A stretch of 64,000 bases of DNA. It comes from Gallionellales bacterium 39-52-133. Lineage in GTDB: Bacteria > Pseudomonadota > Gammaproteobacteria > Burkholderiales > Gallionellaceae. The stretch's first letter is position 1; the number at the start of each line of letters is the position of its first letter. Below are positions 17,725 through 26,772 of this stretch, in pieces. Both the position numbers and the translations under genes were made by a program. Where the stretch lies: assembly GCA_002278935.1 (NCBI GenBank), contig NCJL01000003.1, positions 186,001 to 250,000 on the forward strand, in the 5' to 3' direction. A model generated the notes under the pieces. The model searched no databases, had not been told where the DNA came from, and saw nothing but the letters and a program-made list of their open reading frames with translations.

Positions 17725-18266
17725 ACAAGTTTATTGCAGCTATATTGTTGCTGCTTTCATTCGGCGCCGCTGCGGCCGAGTACAGCAAGGTGCAGGCTGA
17801 CAGCAGCACGATTACCTTTGTGTCGAAGCAAATGAGCGTGCCGGTAGAGGGTGCGTTCAAAAAATTTACCGCACAGGTGCGCATCAACCCGGCGAAACCC
17901 GAGGCCGGCGTGGCGCATATGGTGATCGATCTTGCCAGCATTGATGCGGGCAGCATGGAAGCAAATGACGAGGTCAAGGGCAAGAGCTGGTTCAATGTGG
18001 CCGAGTTTCCCAGAGCCGAGTTTGTTTCCAGCGCGGTCAAGGCGCTGGGCGCAGGCAAGTATGAGGCGGCGGGCAAAATGACGATCAAGGGCAAGACCAT
18101 GGAAGTGCGGGCCCCGTTTACCCTGAAAGAGGACAAGGGCGTGCTGGCGATAGACGGTGCCTTTGTGTTGAAGCGCCTCGATTTTGGCATAGGCTCAGGG
18201 CTATGGAGCGACACCTCGGTTGTCGCCGATGAGGTTCAGATCAAGTTTCATCTGTTGTTGAAGTAG
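17721..18266 (+). CDS. YceI family periplasmic protein
   Basis: 181 residues. A signal peptide (MNKFIAAILLLLSFGAAAA) is followed by the YceI lipocalin-like barrel, recognisable from the opening VQADSSTITFVSKQMSVPVEGAFKKF and the middle SWFNVAEFPRAEF. YceI barrels bind isoprenoid or fatty-acid-like ligands. It is translationally coupled to the cytochrome b561 gene (4-nt overlap), suggesting that the two act together. A second yceI copy lies 58 nt downstream and is clearly divergent in sequence. Confidence 0.9.
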   Translation: MNKFIAAILLLLSFGAAAAEYSKVQADSSTITFVSKQMSVPVEGAFKKFTAQVRINPAKPEAGVAHMVIDLASIDAGSMEANDEVKGKSWFNVAEFPRAEFVSSAVKALGAGKYEAAGKMTIKGKTMEVRAPFTLKEDKGVLAIDGAFVLKRLDFGIGSGLWSDTSVVADEVQIKFHLLLK

Positions 18267-18324
18267 CACGATAAGAGTAGTCGTTTACCTGTGATTTTTA
18301 TTTAACCTGACAAGGAGATTTATC

Positions 18325-18891
18325 ATGAAAAAAGTTTTTGCCACGCTTGTACTTGCAAGCTCCTTCGCCGTATCAGCCTTTGCTGCGGATAACTACGCCA
18401 TCGATTCAAACCATACTTTCCCGGTATTTGAAGTCAATCACCTGGGGTACTCCACGCAGCATGGCCGTTTCAATAAAACCAGCGGAAAAATCACGCTGGA
18501 TATGGCGGCAAAAAAAGGCAGTGTCGATCTGACGATAGATGTGGCCTCGCTGGATATGGGTTTCCCGCTGTGGGATGAGCACATGGCTGCGGAAGGTTTC
18601 TTCAATACCGCCAAATTCCCAACCATGACCTTCAAGTCAAACAAGCTGGTATTCAAGGATGGCAAAGTGGTTGCAGCCGAGGGTGACTTCACCATGCTGG
18701 GCGTGACCAAACCGCTGACGGTAACGGTGAAAGGTTTTGTCTGCGGCGACAATCCGATGAATAAAAAGCCGATGTGCGGCGCGAATATCAGCGGAACGAT
18801 CAAGCGTTCTGATTTTGGCATGAGCAAGTATGTGCCCGCAATCAGCGACGATATCAAGATCCATGTGCCGGTAGAAGCGTACAAAGAGTAA
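18325..18891 (+). CDS. YceI family periplasmic protein (second copy)
   Basis: 188 residues. A signal peptide (MKKVFATLVLASSFAVSAFA) precedes the YceI barrel: YAIDSNHTFPVFEVNHLGYS at the start, EGFFNTAKFPTMTF in the middle and KRSDFGMSKYVPAISDDI near the end. This is the classical YceI form; the first copy lacks the DSNHT opening. Cysteines at CGDNPMNKKPMCG may form a loop disulfide. A good ribosome-binding site (AAGGAG) lies 8 nt upstream. Confidence 0.92.
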   Translation: MKKVFATLVLASSFAVSAFAADNYAIDSNHTFPVFEVNHLGYSTQHGRFNKTSGKITLDMAAKKGSVDLTIDVASLDMGFPLWDEHMAAEGFFNTAKFPTMTFKSNKLVFKDGKVVAAEGDFTMLGVTKPLTVTVKGFVCGDNPMNKKPMCGANISGTIKRSDFGMSKYVPAISDDIKIHVPVEAYKE

Positions 18892-18913
18892 TAAAATATT
18901 AAATATAATCAAA
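18892..18913. repeat. AT-rich intergenic motif, copy A
   Basis: A 22-nt stretch starting TAAAATATTAAATA directly after the yceI stop region recurs without change at 40471-40492. Related copies in inverted orientation occur at 13012-13030, 41573-41594 and 57068-57089. Confidence 0.45.
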
Positions 18914-18934
18914 TACTTATAATAAGGAAAAGTC

Positions 18935-19171
18935 ATGAGCAAAGCCGTCTGTGTGCAAAAAAGTCCCTATGCAGTTGAACTGGAGGCCGGTGATTATTAC
19001 TGGTGTTCGTGCGGGATGTCGAAGAATCAGCCGTTCTGTGATGGCTCGCACAAGGGTTCCGAATTTTCTCCGGTGAAGTTTACGCTGGATAAAAAAGAAA
19101 CCAAATACCTGTGTGGCTGCAAGGCTAGCGGTAAAGCACCTTTCTGTGACGGTACGCACAACAAGTTGTAA
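18935..19171 (+). CDS. CDGSH-type iron-sulfur protein, two motifs
   Basis: 78 residues. Two complete CDGSH cluster motifs are visible: C24-S-C26 with P33-F-C35-D-G-S-H39, and C60-G-C62 with P69-F-C71-D-G-T-H75. Each should hold a 2Fe-2S cluster with three Cys and one His. Such small tandem proteins are cytosolic redox or cluster-transfer proteins. It sits after the two yceI genes in the same direction, with AAGGAAA before the ATG. Confidence 0.92.
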   Translation: MSKAVCVQKSPYAVELEAGDYYWCSCGMSKNQPFCDGSHKGSEFSPVKFTLDKKETKYLCGCKASGKAPFCDGTHNKL

Positions 19172-19261
19172 CACTGCCCGGTTCCGGGTCTGCCCGGAGC
19201 CCCATATTTTAAACGTGCTGCATGATGTAAATGCGGCACTGAATTGATAAGGGATATCGCA

Positions 19262-20047
19262 TTGCGCCAGCCAGCCCTGTTTTTGTCGCACGGTGCGCCA
19301 ACTTTCATGATGGAAGAAAACGCCACCACCCGTTTCTGGCAAAGCCTGCCCGCGCTGTTGCCGGCCCGGCCGCGTGCGCTGCTATGTGTCTCCGCGCACT
19401 GGGAAGCGCCGCAACTGCGCATCAGCGGCACGCTGGGCAAGGTCGGTATCCAGCATGATTTTTACGGCTTCCCCAAAGAGTTGTATGACCTGGGCTGGGA
19501 GGAGCATGCAGATGCGGACACGGCGGCCTGGCTGCTGCAACGCTTGCGCGAGCTGAAGGTGGAGGTGCTTGAAGACAGCCGCCCGCTGGATCATGGCGTT
19601 TGGGTACCGCTGAAAACAGCCTGGCCTGCGCCTGACTTTCCTGTGTATCAGTTGTCGCTGAGTCTGGCGCAGGGGATGGAAAGTGTGTGGGCGCTGGGAC
19701 AGAAACTGCAGGCATTGCGCGATGAAGGCGTGCTGATTATCGGCAGTGGCGGCATTACGCATAACCTGCGCGCAATAGACTGGCAGGCGCCCGACGAAAT
19801 CGCACTGCCATGGGCGTCCGCGTTTGTCGAGGCGGTGGAGCAGGCGCTGGCAGTTAATGATCGCGCATTGCTGTGTAATCCGTGGCAGATGCCGCATGGC
19901 AGAGAGTGCCATCCCACTATCGAACATTACGCGCCCTTACTGCTGACACTCGGTGCCGCGGAAGGTGAACCGTTGCAGGCACTGCACCGCTCGTGGATGT
20001 TTGGCAGCTTTGCGCTGAATGCCTACGGCACGGCTTTACAAAAATGA
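19262..20047 (+). CDS. Class III extradiol dioxygenase-like protein (LigB / DODA family)
   Basis: 261 residues from a TTG at 19262, chosen because AAGGGA lies about 8 nt before it; a TTG at 19244 is possible. Candidate metal ligands are the His residues in LFLSHGAPTF, CVSAHWEAP and RPLDHGVWVPL, and the IIGSGGITHNLR segment is typical of the YgiD/4,5-DOPA-dioxygenase group. It would open aromatic rings at catechol-like substrates; the true substrate is unknown. The pirin gene follows after 12 nt. Confidence 0.85.
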   Translation: MRQPALFLSHGAPTFMMEENATTRFWQSLPALLPARPRALLCVSAHWEAPQLRISGTLGKVGIQHDFYGFPKELYDLGWEEHADADTAAWLLQRLRELKVEVLEDSRPLDHGVWVPLKTAWPAPDFPVYQLSLSLAQGMESVWALGQKLQALRDEGVLIIGSGGITHNLRAIDWQAPDEIALPWASAFVEAVEQALAVNDRALLCNPWQMPHGRECHPTIEHYAPLLLTLGAAEGEPLQALHRSWMFGSFALNAYGTALQK

Positions 20048-20059
20048 AAGGAATGAGTC

Positions 20060-20926
20060 ATGAAAAAAATCAAATCCATACTTCCCGCCTCAACGCGCAA
20101 CCATTGGGTTGGAGACGGTTTTAATGTGCGCCCGGTGTTCGGTCCGCTTGCTTTTACGCGGGATATCAGTCCGTTTCTGATGTTCGATTATGCCGCGCCG
20201 CGTGAATTTTCTGCCACCACCGATAAGCTTGGTGTGGGGCCTCATCCGCACCGTGGATTTGAAACGGTGACCATCGCGCTTCAGGGTGAAGTCGAACATG
20301 GCGATTCGGTTGGCAATCGCGGTGTAATCGGCCCCGGCGATGTGCAATGGATGACAGCCGCTTCCGGCATTATCCATGAGGAGTTTCTGTCGCACGAGTT
20401 TCTCAAGCGCGGCGGCACGCTGGAAATGGTGCAGCTGTGGGTGAACCTGCCGGCAAAGGACAAAATGAATGCGCCAAAATATCAGGCTATTCTAAGTGGC
20501 GATATTCCTGTCGTTGCGCTGCCCGAAAACGCGGGCTCGGTGCGCGTGATCGCCGGCGATTTTGCCGGTACAAAAGGCGTGGCCAGCACCCACAGCCCGG
20601 TTAATCTGTGGGAGATCACCGTCAAGGCGGGCAGCAGTCTGGCGTTGCCCGTGCCCGGGGGGCATAACGCCATGCTGTTTGTCCGCAGTGGCAAGCTTGC
20701 AATGGAAAAAGTGCTGATTAACCAGGGTGATCTGGTGCTGCTGGAAGCGGCGGGTGCCAATATCGGTTTACAGGCACAGGAAGATAGCAGTGTGCTGCTG
20801 ATGGGGGGCGAGCCGATAGACGAACCTGTCGTAGCTTCCGGTCCCTTTGTGATGAATACCGAGCAGGAAATACGCCGCGCGATGATGGATTATCAGAGCG
20901 GGCGCATGGGGCAGATAGCGGGTTAG
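20060..20926 (+). CDS. Pirin family protein
   Basis: 288 residues with a bicupin fold. The metal site is seen as GPHPHRGFETVTIALQGEVEHGDS with IHEEF further on; C-terminal cupin residues follow (SLALPVPGGHNAMLFVRSG). Bacterial pirins can act as quercetinases or as redox-sensing partners. It is the last gene of the plus-strand run beginning at marR and closely follows the dioxygenase-like gene, so the two may share a substrate class (flavonoid or phenolic); that is inference. Confidence 0.9.
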   Translation: MKKIKSILPASTRNHWVGDGFNVRPVFGPLAFTRDISPFLMFDYAAPREFSATTDKLGVGPHPHRGFETVTIALQGEVEHGDSVGNRGVIGPGDVQWMTAASGIIHEEFLSHEFLKRGGTLEMVQLWVNLPAKDKMNAPKYQAILSGDIPVVALPENAGSVRVIAGDFAGTKGVASTHSPVNLWEITVKAGSSLALPVPGGHNAMLFVRSGKLAMEKVLINQGDLVLLEAAGANIGLQAQEDSSVLLMGGEPIDEPVVASGPFVMNTEQEIRRAMMDYQSGRMGQIAG

Positions 20927-21091
20927 ATATCGCCCCGCGTCTCCCCCTTTGTTCCTGATGACCGCTTTAATATTTTCGGGAGTTTTTCACTGCCCTTTTA
21001 TGAAGGTAGCCGGAAAAATTTTCATGTATAAATTCTGTTACAAAATAAGCCAGGATCTTTTCACAATATTGTCACGAAGCGTTATTAAAAT

Positions 21092-21109
21092 CTAATATTC
21101 GAATATTAG
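21092..21109. promoter_or_regulatory. Perfect 18-bp palindrome at the ribosome-binding site of the CBS kinase
   Basis: CTAATATTCGAATATTAG is fully self-complementary. Its right end runs into TTAGGGAG, the likely ribosome-binding site for the ATG at 21121. It could be an operator, or a stem that hides the ribosome-binding site in the mRNA. Confidence 0.5.
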
Positions 21110-21120
21110 GGAGTTTTTAC

Positions 21121-22473
21121 ATGCGACGTGAGAGTTATGTAGAGATTGATATCACCAGCCTGATAAAACCATTTGAATGTATTTCGCCCGATTTGTCCTT
21201 GCACAGGGTGGCTGAATTATTCAGCAATGCAAATTACTCAAATGTATTGTCACTACCGATTGTGGAGAATGGCATTCCAGTTGGAGTGATTAGCCGTTAC
21301 AGTTTTATTGATGTTTACCTGAAAAATTATAGTCGGGAACTCAATGGCAGGCGACCCATCAGATTTTTCATGAACCCCCTTCCGATACTGGTGGCGCATG
21401 ACCAACCCCTGGCAGAAGCCGCGCAACATGTGACGAAACATATGAAGTTCCCGCTCACCGAAGACTTTATTATTACTGAAAATGGCCGGTATGCAGGCAT
21501 CGGTTTTGTCGTCGATTTGTTAAAGGCTATGGAGCTGCAGATGCGTGAAAACGCGGGCGAACTCAATCAGGCCTATACCCGTTTGAAATCATCCCAGCTT
21601 GCATTGGCGCATTCGGAGAAGATGGCTTCGCTGGGACAAATGGTGGCAGGGATCGCGCACGAAATTAATACCCCGCTGGGATATGTCCAGAATAATGTCT
21701 CAGTAGGAAAGGAGATGTTTACGCAGGTGGAAGTGATGCTCGCAAGCTATGACGCATTGATAGACAGCCTGCTTGACGATCAGGTGGGTGAAGAACAAAT
21801 TTCGGCACAGATGCAACAGGTTACAGAGCTTCGTTCCAATAGCGGCACGCGGGAAATGATGGGAGAAATGCAGGGCTTGCTCGGTGATACGCTTTATGGT
21901 GTGGCACAAATTTCGGAGCTGGTACTGAACCTGAAGGATTTTTCCCGCATGGACGCGGTGTCGACGGAAACTGTTAATTTACATGATTGTATAGAAAGTG
22001 CTCTTAATATTGGCCGCAATGTCCTCAAAGACAGGATTGAAATCATCAGGGATTTTGGTGAGTTGCCTACTATTACTTGCTCGCCATCACAGCTTAATCA
22101 AGTATTTCTGAATTTATTTACAAATGCTGCCCAGGCAACTGAAGGCAACGGAAAGCTGACGATCAGGACCTGGTATGAAAATGGCTCCGTGCATATAAGT
22201 ATTGCAGACAACGGCAAGGGGATTTCGCCCGAGCATGTATCGCGTATATTCGATCCGTTCTTCACCACCAAGCCGGTAGGCGAGGGAACGGGCCTGGGCC
22301 TTGCGATCAGTCACCAAATTATCCAGAAACATGGCGGTGATATACGCGTGGAGTCCCATCCGGGTACGGGTACGTGTTTTTACATTCACTTGCCAGCCAT
22401 TGCAACCACAGCACAAGTTGCAGAGATGCTTCCTTTGGCTCCCGACTTCGTGCAAAGCGAGGAAACATTATGA
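21121..22473 (+). CDS. Sensor histidine kinase with N-terminal CBS-domain pair
   Basis: 450 residues. Residues about 10-135 look like two CBS domains ([34 protein letters not shown], then [20 protein letters not shown]). A coiled-coil linker leads to the dimerisation helix with the phosphorylated His at 180 ([16 protein letters not shown]). The ATPase domain has the N box [12 protein letters not shown], then [10 protein letters not shown] and GTGLGLAIS. There is no membrane helix, so it is cytoplasmic; CBS pairs often sense adenine nucleotides. Its stop overlaps the double-receiver gene by 4 nt. Confidence 0.88.
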   Translation: MRRESYVEIDITSLIKPFECISPDLSLHRVAELFSNANYSNVLSLPIVENGIPVGVISRYSFIDVYLKNYSRELNGRRPIRFFMNPLPILVAHDQPLAEAAQHVTKHMKFPLTEDFIITENGRYAGIGFVVDLLKAMELQMRENAGELNQAYTRLKSSQLALAHSEKMASLGQMVAGIAHEINTPLGYVQNNVSVGKEMFTQVEVMLASYDALIDSLLDDQVGEEQISAQMQQVTELRSNSGTREMMGEMQGLLGDTLYGVAQISELVLNLKDFSRMDAVSTETVNLHDCIESALNIGRNVLKDRIEIIRDFGELPTITCSPSQLNQVFLNLFTNAAQATEGNGKLTIRTWYENGSVHISIADNGKGISPEHVSRIFDPFFTTKPVGEGTGLGLAISHQIIQKHGGDIRVESHPGTGTCFYIHLPAIATTAQVAEMLPLAPDFVQSEETL

Positions 22474-23396
22474 CTAAGCCTACAATATTGCTGGTAGATG
22501 ATGAAGAGCGCATCTTGCGCTCGTTGCGTATGCTGTTTTTTGCAGACTACAACGTGCTGATGACCACTGATGCCCATGAAGCGACACGAATTTTGCGCGA
22601 AGAGCGGGTGCATGTGATTGTGAGCGACCAGCGTATGCCCATCATGCAGGGATCAGAGCTGTTAAGTATCGCCCGCGAAACCTCCCCCTCCACCATGCGC
22701 ATCCTGCTGACAGGCTATTCCGATATGGAGGCCTCAATCGCCAGCGTTAACGAAGGTGAAGTGTTTCGCTATCTGCTCAAGCCGTGGAATGCCGCAGACG
22801 TAAAGGAGGTGGTTGCACAGGCGGCGGCCATAGCCAGGGCCACGTTTGCCACGCAACAGTCTCCGAGAGTGGCCGTGATCGAAACCGCAAAACATAAATT
22901 GCGCATATTGGTGATGGATAACGATCAGGCCACCGCCCGTGCGATTGAGGAAATTTTGCAACATCGTGCCGAGGTGATATGGGCGCAGGATGAGGAACAT
23001 GCCAAGGAAATTCTGGCTCACCAAAACGTGTCACTGGTGGTGGCTGACCTTAACATGGGTGGAAAGAGCGTGAGTTACATACTCAAGACTGTCAAGCAAT
23101 TCAACCCCCAGACTCAAATCATTGTTCTGACTTCTTTTGATGATACTTCCCACCTGATCGAGTTGATCAATCAGGCACAAATAATCCGCTACTTGCCCAA
23201 GCCTATACGCAATAATATATTGGCCCGCAATCTTGAATTTGTGATCGAACGCTTTCACGCGCTTGGTGGCTCTCCCGAAATGCAGCAGCGGCAGAGTGTT
23301 GAGCCTGTCAAGGATGAACAGGAACGGCTGCTGTCAAACAAATTCATGGGTATGCTGAACCGCCTTCGTTCCCGCCCGGGTGTCGAGCAGAGTTAA
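22470..23396 (+). CDS. Response regulator with two receiver domains, no output domain
   Basis: 308 residues from the ATG at 22470, which overlaps the kinase stop (ATGA) and decides the start. Receiver 1 (about 5-120) has D10/D11 and the phospho-acceptor D53 in IVSDQRMP, with a PxW-type end LLKPWNAADV like HoxA/RpfG receivers. Receiver 2 (about 135-255) starts KLRILVMDNDQAT, with its acceptor in VVADLNMGG and KP in RYLPKPIR. No DNA-binding or enzyme domain follows, so it may relay phosphate or act through protein contacts. Confidence 0.85.
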   Translation: MTKPTILLVDDEERILRSLRMLFFADYNVLMTTDAHEATRILREERVHVIVSDQRMPIMQGSELLSIARETSPSTMRILLTGYSDMEASIASVNEGEVFRYLLKPWNAADVKEVVAQAAAIARATFATQQSPRVAVIETAKHKLRILVMDNDQATARAIEEILQHRAEVIWAQDEEHAKEILAHQNVSLVVADLNMGGKSVSYILKTVKQFNPQTQIIVLTSFDDTSHLIELINQAQIIRYLPKPIRNNILARNLEFVIERFHALGGSPEMQQRQSVEPVKDEQERLLSNKFMGMLNRLRSRPGVEQS

Positions 23397-23497
23397 GTTC
23401 AAATATCCGCGTGCTGTCGTTTTCGGCAGTGTAATCAATATATTGCTTGAAAATTGAGGTGTTCGGCTTGCTGCTTTGAACCCCTCTGCAAGTATAT

Positions 23498-23869
23498 TCA
23501 ATCAAACAGGATCCCCACCACCACCCTGCGGTCTTCCGCGCTCAAAATATTGTAGGTGCGGCACGCCGCAGGGGTGCTCATGCATTCCACGCCGATACCG
23601 GCGGCGGTCAGCGCGCGATACAGCTGCGGATGCGCAAAGCGGTGCTGTTCGCCTGTTCCCAGTATCAGCACTTCGGGTTTGTATGCCAGAAAATGGCTGA
23701 AATCTTCTTCTGTCAGTGCGGCAAAGCTGCGCGCCGGCCAGTCTTTCAGCACTTGATCGGGCGTGACGATAATGGGCTGTTCGTAGCGCAGCTCGTTTAC
23801 CTGAACATAGCCCGCGCCATGGGCGGTAAAAATATTCTGTCCGGGATTGATGGAAAGATGAAATTTCAC
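23498..23869 (-). CDS. Mth938-like (DUF498) domain protein
   Basis: 123 residues, full length for the family. The order YEQPIIVTPDQVLKDWP, PEVLILGTGEQHRFAHPQLYRALTAAGIGVECMSTPAACRTYNIL and RRVVVGILFD is the Mth938 / NDUFAF3-like fold. Bacterial members are of unknown function; relatives help assemble respiratory complex I in mitochondria. It converges on the double-receiver gene and diverges from the aminotransferase gene. Confidence 0.87.
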   Translation of the reverse strand: MKFHLSINPGQNIFTAHGAGYVQVNELRYEQPIIVTPDQVLKDWPARSFAALTEEDFSHFLAYKPEVLILGTGEQHRFAHPQLYRALTAAGIGVECMSTPAACRTYNILSAEDRRVVVGILFD

Positions 23870-24053
23870 GGTGTTTCCTCTGGGGTTTATTTGCTCGGCT
23901 GGCGTGGCTCGGTTAGAATTGCACCCTTTGCAGGTCGGTGTTTCGTGGCTTCCCTGCGAATTCTACCGGATTTGGCCGTGCTTAAAAACCGCATTGCCAG
24001 ATTCTGGAATCATTGCCTGAAAAAATTGCCAGAATTCATTAACAGAAAATATC

Positions 24054-25313
24054 ATGAAGCCAGTCAAATCCGTCGAGCAAGTTAGCGTGCGTCCCGTTAT
24101 GAAATCCGCCAAGCTGGCGAATGTCTGCTATGACATTCGCGGCCCGGTGATGGCGCGTGCGAAGCAGATGGAAGAAGACGGCCACCGCATTATCAAGCTG
24201 AATATCGGCAATCTGGCATCATTTGGTTTTGAGGCACCGGAAGAGATCCAGCAGGATGTGATCCACAATATGCCCAACTCGGCAGGTTATTCCGATTCCA
24301 AGGGCATGTTCGCGGCACGCAAGGCCATCATGCATTACTCGCAGCAGAAGAAAATTGCCGGCGTGGGGATGGACGACATTTTTATCGGCAACGGTGCGTC
24401 CGAACTGATCACGATGTCGATGCAGGGGCTGCTGAATGCGGGTGACGAGGTGCTGGTGCCGGCACCGGATTATCCGCTGTGGACTGCTGCCGTAACGCTT
24501 GCGGGCGGCACGCCGCGTCATTATCTGTGCGATGAGCAGAACGACTGGATGCCGGATCTGAACGATATGCGCAGCAAGATCACGCCGAATACGCGCGCCA
24601 TTATCATCATCAATCCGAACAATCCCACCGGCGCGCTGTATTCCGACGAGCTACTATTGCAGATTATTGAAATCGCGCGTCAGCATCAGCTGATTATCTT
24701 CGCCGATGAAATCTACGACAAGGTGCTGTATGACGGCGCCACACACACTTCGATCGCGTCGCTGGCTGACGATGTGCTGTTTGTGACCTTTAACGGCCTG
24801 TCAAAAAATTACCGCGCCTGCGGTTATCGCTCCGGCTGGATGATCGTGTCGGGCAACAAAAAGCATGCGCAGGATTACATGGACGGCCTGAATATCCTGG
24901 CCTCGATGCGTTTGTGTTCCAACGTGCCGGGGCAGTTTGCGATACAGACCGCGCTGGGCGGCTATCAGAGCATTAACGATCTGGTTGGGCCCGGCGGCAG
25001 GTTGCGCAAACAGCGCGATCTGGCCTATGAATTGTTAACCGCCATTCCCGGGGTGACCTGCGTTAAGCCCAGAGCAGCCTTGTATTTGTTTCCGCGCCTT
25101 GATCCGAAGATGTATCCGATCGAGGATGACCAGAAATTCATACTCGAACTGCTGGAAACCGAGAAGGTCCTGGTGGTGCAGGGCAGCGGATTTAACTGGC
25201 CCCATCCGGATCATTTGCGTATTGTGTTTTTGCCCAATGCGGATGATTTGACCGATGCGATTGGACGCATTGCCCGTTTTCTTGAATCCTACCGCAAAAG
25301 ATATAGTAAATAA
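24054..25313 (+). CDS. PLP-dependent aminotransferase, AlaA-like (class I/II)
   Basis: 419 residues. The fold-type I signature is clear: the PLP lysine in FNGLSKNYRACGYRSGW, NPNNPTGALYS, and FADEIYDKVLYDG. The opening ANVCYDIRGPVMARAKQMEEDGHRIIKLNIGN matches the AlaA/YfbQ glutamate-pyruvate aminotransferases, so alanine synthesis is the most likely role. No ribosome-binding site is obvious; an ATG at 24099 is an alternative start. It stands 17 nt before the homoserine dehydrogenase gene, a common neighbour in betaproteobacteria. Confidence 0.85.
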   Translation: MKPVKSVEQVSVRPVMKSAKLANVCYDIRGPVMARAKQMEEDGHRIIKLNIGNLASFGFEAPEEIQQDVIHNMPNSAGYSDSKGMFAARKAIMHYSQQKKIAGVGMDDIFIGNGASELITMSMQGLLNAGDEVLVPAPDYPLWTAAVTLAGGTPRHYLCDEQNDWMPDLNDMRSKITPNTRAIIIINPNNPTGALYSDELLLQIIEIARQHQLIIFADEIYDKVLYDGATHTSIASLADDVLFVTFNGLSKNYRACGYRSGWMIVSGNKKHAQDYMDGLNILASMRLCSNVPGQFAIQTALGGYQSINDLVGPGGRLRKQRDLAYELLTAIPGVTCVKPRAALYLFPRLDPKMYPIEDDQKFILELLETEKVLVVQGSGFNWPHPDHLRIVFLPNADDLTDAIGRIARFLESYRKRYSK

Positions 25314-25330
25314 CTGACTGGAATAATGGC

Positions 25331-25465
25331 ATGAAACCGATGAATGTGGGACTGTTGGGAATAGGCACGGTGGGTAGTGGCACCTTTACCGTGCTGGCGC
25401 GTAATGCGGCCCGATCAATATTACCATGGTGGCAGACAAGAATACCGGGCTTGCCAATAGCGTAA
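25331..25465 (+). pseudogene. hom: 5' fragment of homoserine dehydrogenase (frame broken)
   Basis: From the ATG at 25331 the reading frame gives MNVGLLGIGTVGSGTFTVLARN, the expected NAD(P)-binding start with the glycine motif. It then runs out of register and stops at 25465. The rest of the enzyme is in another frame starting within 25405-25426. The distance between the two conserved parts is about 25 nt shorter than I expect for the family, so a small deletion in the segment around 25403-25411 explains the break. It may be a real mutation or a sequence error. Confidence 0.75.
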
Positions 25466-26619
25466 CAAAAGGTGCGTGCCGGGTGACGGCAGATGCCTTT
25501 GCAGTGGTGAATGACCCCGAAGTCGATATTGTGATCGAGCTGATAGGCGGCACCGGTGTGGCAAAAGAGCTGGTGCTTAAAGCCATCCACAACGGCAAGC
25601 ATGTGGTCACCGCCAACAAGGCGCTGCTCGCGGTGCATGGCAATGAAATATTTATGGCCGCACAGCAGATGCGCGTGATGGTTGCCTTCGAAGCGGCGGT
25701 TGCCGGTGGCATTCCGATTATCAAGGCGGTGCGCGAGGGTCTGGCGGCAAACCGCATCGAATGGATCGCAGGCATTATCAACGGCACTACAAACTTTATC
25801 CTGTCCGAGATGCGCGACAAGGGCCTGAGTTTCGACACGGTGCTGAAAGAAGCGCAGCGTCTGGGTTATGCCGAGTCGGACCCCACCTTCGATATCGAGG
25901 GCGTGGATGCGGCGCACAAGATCACCATTCTTGCCGCGATTGCCTTTGGCATCCCGATGCAGTTCGACAAGGCTTATATCGAGGGTATTTCCAAACTCGA
26001 TGCGACCGATATCAAGTATGCCGAACAGCTGGGTTATCGCATCAAGCTGCTTGGCATCACCAAGCGTACGCCTGAAGGCGTCGAGTTGCGCGTGCATCCG
26101 ACGCTGATTCCGGGCAAACGTCTGATCGCCAACGTGGAAGGCGCGATGAATGCGGTGCTGGTGCAGGGCGATGCGGTCGGTGCAACGCTGTATTACGGCA
26201 AAGGCGCGGGTGCGGAACCCACTGCCAGCGCGGTGATTGCCGATCTGGTCGACGTGACCCGCATGCACACCGCCGATCCGCAAAACCGCGTGCCGCATCT
26301 GGCGTTCCAGCCCAATCAGCTGGCCGATTTGCGCATCCTGTCGATGGATGAAGTGCAGACCAGTTACTATTTGCGCATGCGCGTGCAGGACAAGCCCGGT
26401 GTGCTGGCCGACATCACGCGCATCCTCGCGGATGAACAGATTTCCATCGATGCGGTGATCCAGAAAGAACCGGGAGAAGGCGAAGACCAGACCGACCTGA
26501 TCATGCTCACGCACCAGACACGCGAGAAGCGCATCAACAGCGCGATTGCAAAGATTGAAGCGCTGAAAGTCATTACCGGAAAAGTAGTACGTATTCGTCT
26601 GGAAGAACTGGGCAAGTGA
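25426..26619 (+). CDS. hom: Homoserine dehydrogenase, main frame lacking its N-terminus
   Basis: 397 residues from the first ATG in frame. It reduces aspartate semialdehyde to homoserine for threonine and methionine. Visible parts are IVIELIGGTGVAKELVLKAI, the substrate domain with TANKALLAVHG, GIINGTTNFILSEM and KGAGAEPTASAV, and a C-terminal ACT domain (YYLRMRVQDKPGVLADITRI) that senses threonine. The glycine-rich nucleotide loop is only found upstream in another frame. As it stands the product would lack a Rossmann strand and is unlikely to bind NAD(P). Threonine synthase follows in the same direction. Confidence 0.88.
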   Translation: MVADKNTGLANSVTKGACRVTADAFAVVNDPEVDIVIELIGGTGVAKELVLKAIHNGKHVVTANKALLAVHGNEIFMAAQQMRVMVAFEAAVAGGIPIIKAVREGLAANRIEWIAGIINGTTNFILSEMRDKGLSFDTVLKEAQRLGYAESDPTFDIEGVDAAHKITILAAIAFGIPMQFDKAYIEGISKLDATDIKYAEQLGYRIKLLGITKRTPEGVELRVHPTLIPGKRLIANVEGAMNAVLVQGDAVGATLYYGKGAGAEPTASAVIADLVDVTRMHTADPQNRVPHLAFQPNQLADLRILSMDEVQTSYYLRMRVQDKPGVLADITRILADEQISIDAVIQKEPGEGEDQTDLIMLTHQTREKRINSAIAKIEALKVITGKVVRIRLEELGK

Positions 26620-26772
26620 TTTTCACCATTTCCGTGTATGTGACGGGATCGGTAAATCTATAAAAAATGGGTTGTCCACAGTTGACTCAGATTGCTCAAG
26701 ATTAAATTAAGTATTATCGAAATAAACCAGATAAAAAAATTGGTGGTCACCAGTGATCATTAGCTGCTTCGA

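Noticed and set aside
25192..26514. 440-codon minus-strand open frame
   Set aside because: It is the antisense of the aminotransferase end and homoserine dehydrogenase, with shadow-like composition.
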